A stretch of DNA of 5,572 bases from Verrucomicrobiota bacterium (lineage in GTDB: Bacteria; Verrucomicrobiota; Verrucomicrobiia; Verrucomicrobiales; Verrucomicrobiaceae): assembly GCA_023429545.1 (NCBI GenBank), contig JAEYUU010000389.1, forward strand, positions 1 through 5,572. Reading direction: 5' to 3'. The translations under genes and the position numbers were made by a program. How positions within the stretch are numbered: the first letter of the stretch is position 1; each line of letters begins with the position of its first letter. The notes beneath the pieces are model-generated. The model was not told where the DNA came from. It worked only from the letters and a program-made list of their open reading frames with translations, and ran no database searches. Below, one piece after another: positions 5,305 to 5,572 of this stretch.

Positions 5305-5572
5305 GGAACCACCCGCGACCACTCGCCTGGACAAAAGAGGGGGAGATGTCTTTGGAGAGAACAGGCGGCCGGAATTGGAGAACTTTGTACAAAAATTTAC
5401 CGGTACAGTTCGTGAGCCGCAAATTGGAAGGTTGCGTTCGCAGATAATTGCACCGCGATTTAGGCTGGCCTTGCCGCTGGCGGCGGCAGGCACATGCGGG
5501 AAGCACCCTTCGAGATCTCTTCCGCCACCGCTCCTCGGGATGAGTGCGGAGGCTGTGACGGGCGGCGCGCGG
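5305..5572. other. Right-edge upstream region, no supportable gene
   Basis: Apart from the promoter candidate I see no secure gene. Rightward, a frame from ATG 5495 and another from ATG 5540 stay open to the window end, so a divergent gene could begin here, but neither has a ribosome binding site or a recognisable N-terminus. Leftward, a frame open from the window edge to TAA at 5462-5460 ends in SKGASRMCLPPPAARPA and could be the tail of an upstream gene. None of the three can be preferred from this sequence alone. Confidence 0.3.
5394..5422 (-). promoter_or_regulatory. Candidate promoter of the AlgJ-like gene pair
   Basis: Read leftward, TTGCGG (5422-5417), a 17-base spacer and TAAATT (5399-5394) make a sigma70-like promoter about 90 bases before the ATG at 5304. 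It lies in the most AT-rich part of the right-hand region. A TGTAC/GTACA inverted repeat (5386-5390 and 5403-5407) brackets the -10 box and could be a regulator site. Confidence 0.3.

Noticed and set aside
5305..5493. A 63-residue N-terminal extension of the upstream AlgJ-like protein from ATG 5493
   Set aside because: The extension crosses an AT-rich, promoter-like stretch, has no recognisable targeting signal and would place the membrane anchor deep in the protein. ATG 5304 gives an architecture matching the paralogue.

Overview
The window looks like chromosomal DNA of a GC-rich bacterium, most likely a Verrucomicrobium-type member of the PVC group. The clues are a secreted DUF1080 (3-keto-disaccharide hydrolase-type) protein, a family greatly expanded in Verrucomicrobia and Planctomycetes, AlgJ/AlgX-like proteins of the kind common in that group, and start codons without Shine-Dalgarno sequences. 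The phylum is inferred, since the window holds no rRNA or marker gene.

Layout: one gene reads rightward, a secreted DUF1080 protein (52-687). It faces four leftward genes. The convergent gap (688-903) has no gene but is packed with inverted repeats, including a textbook rho-independent terminator at 839-874. Next come a 3-hydroxyisobutyrate dehydrogenase/6-phosphogluconate dehydrogenase-type oxidoreductase (904-1791) and an HTH-like/metallo-beta-lactamase fold hydrolase (1939-2766), both on the minus strand and separated by 147 bases. Upstream of the hydrolase lie overlapping inverted repeats (2823-2852) and a possible terminator for the next unit (2866-2908).

The right half (2931-5304) is a tandem pair of leftward paralogues, each with one N-terminal membrane anchor and a large exported domain resembling AlgJ/AlgX-type SGNH O-acetyltransferases. 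They are about 55% identical over a 200-residue core that aligns without gaps. In both, the position of the GDS nucleophile serine is cysteine (GDC), and the usual Asp-x-His motif is Asp-x-x-His. This pair is the most interesting content here. It is either a cysteine-nucleophile variant or a non-catalytic branch. No MBOAT (AlgI-like) partner is present in the window; one could lie beyond the right edge.

The last 268 bases (5305-5572) are an AT-richer promoter-like stretch followed by sequence with no supportable gene. The genes do not form one obvious pathway. The dehydrogenase and hydrolase could be co-transcribed, and the two AlgJ-like genes very probably are (49-base gap). I saw no tRNA, rRNA, CRISPR array, transposase or phage gene.
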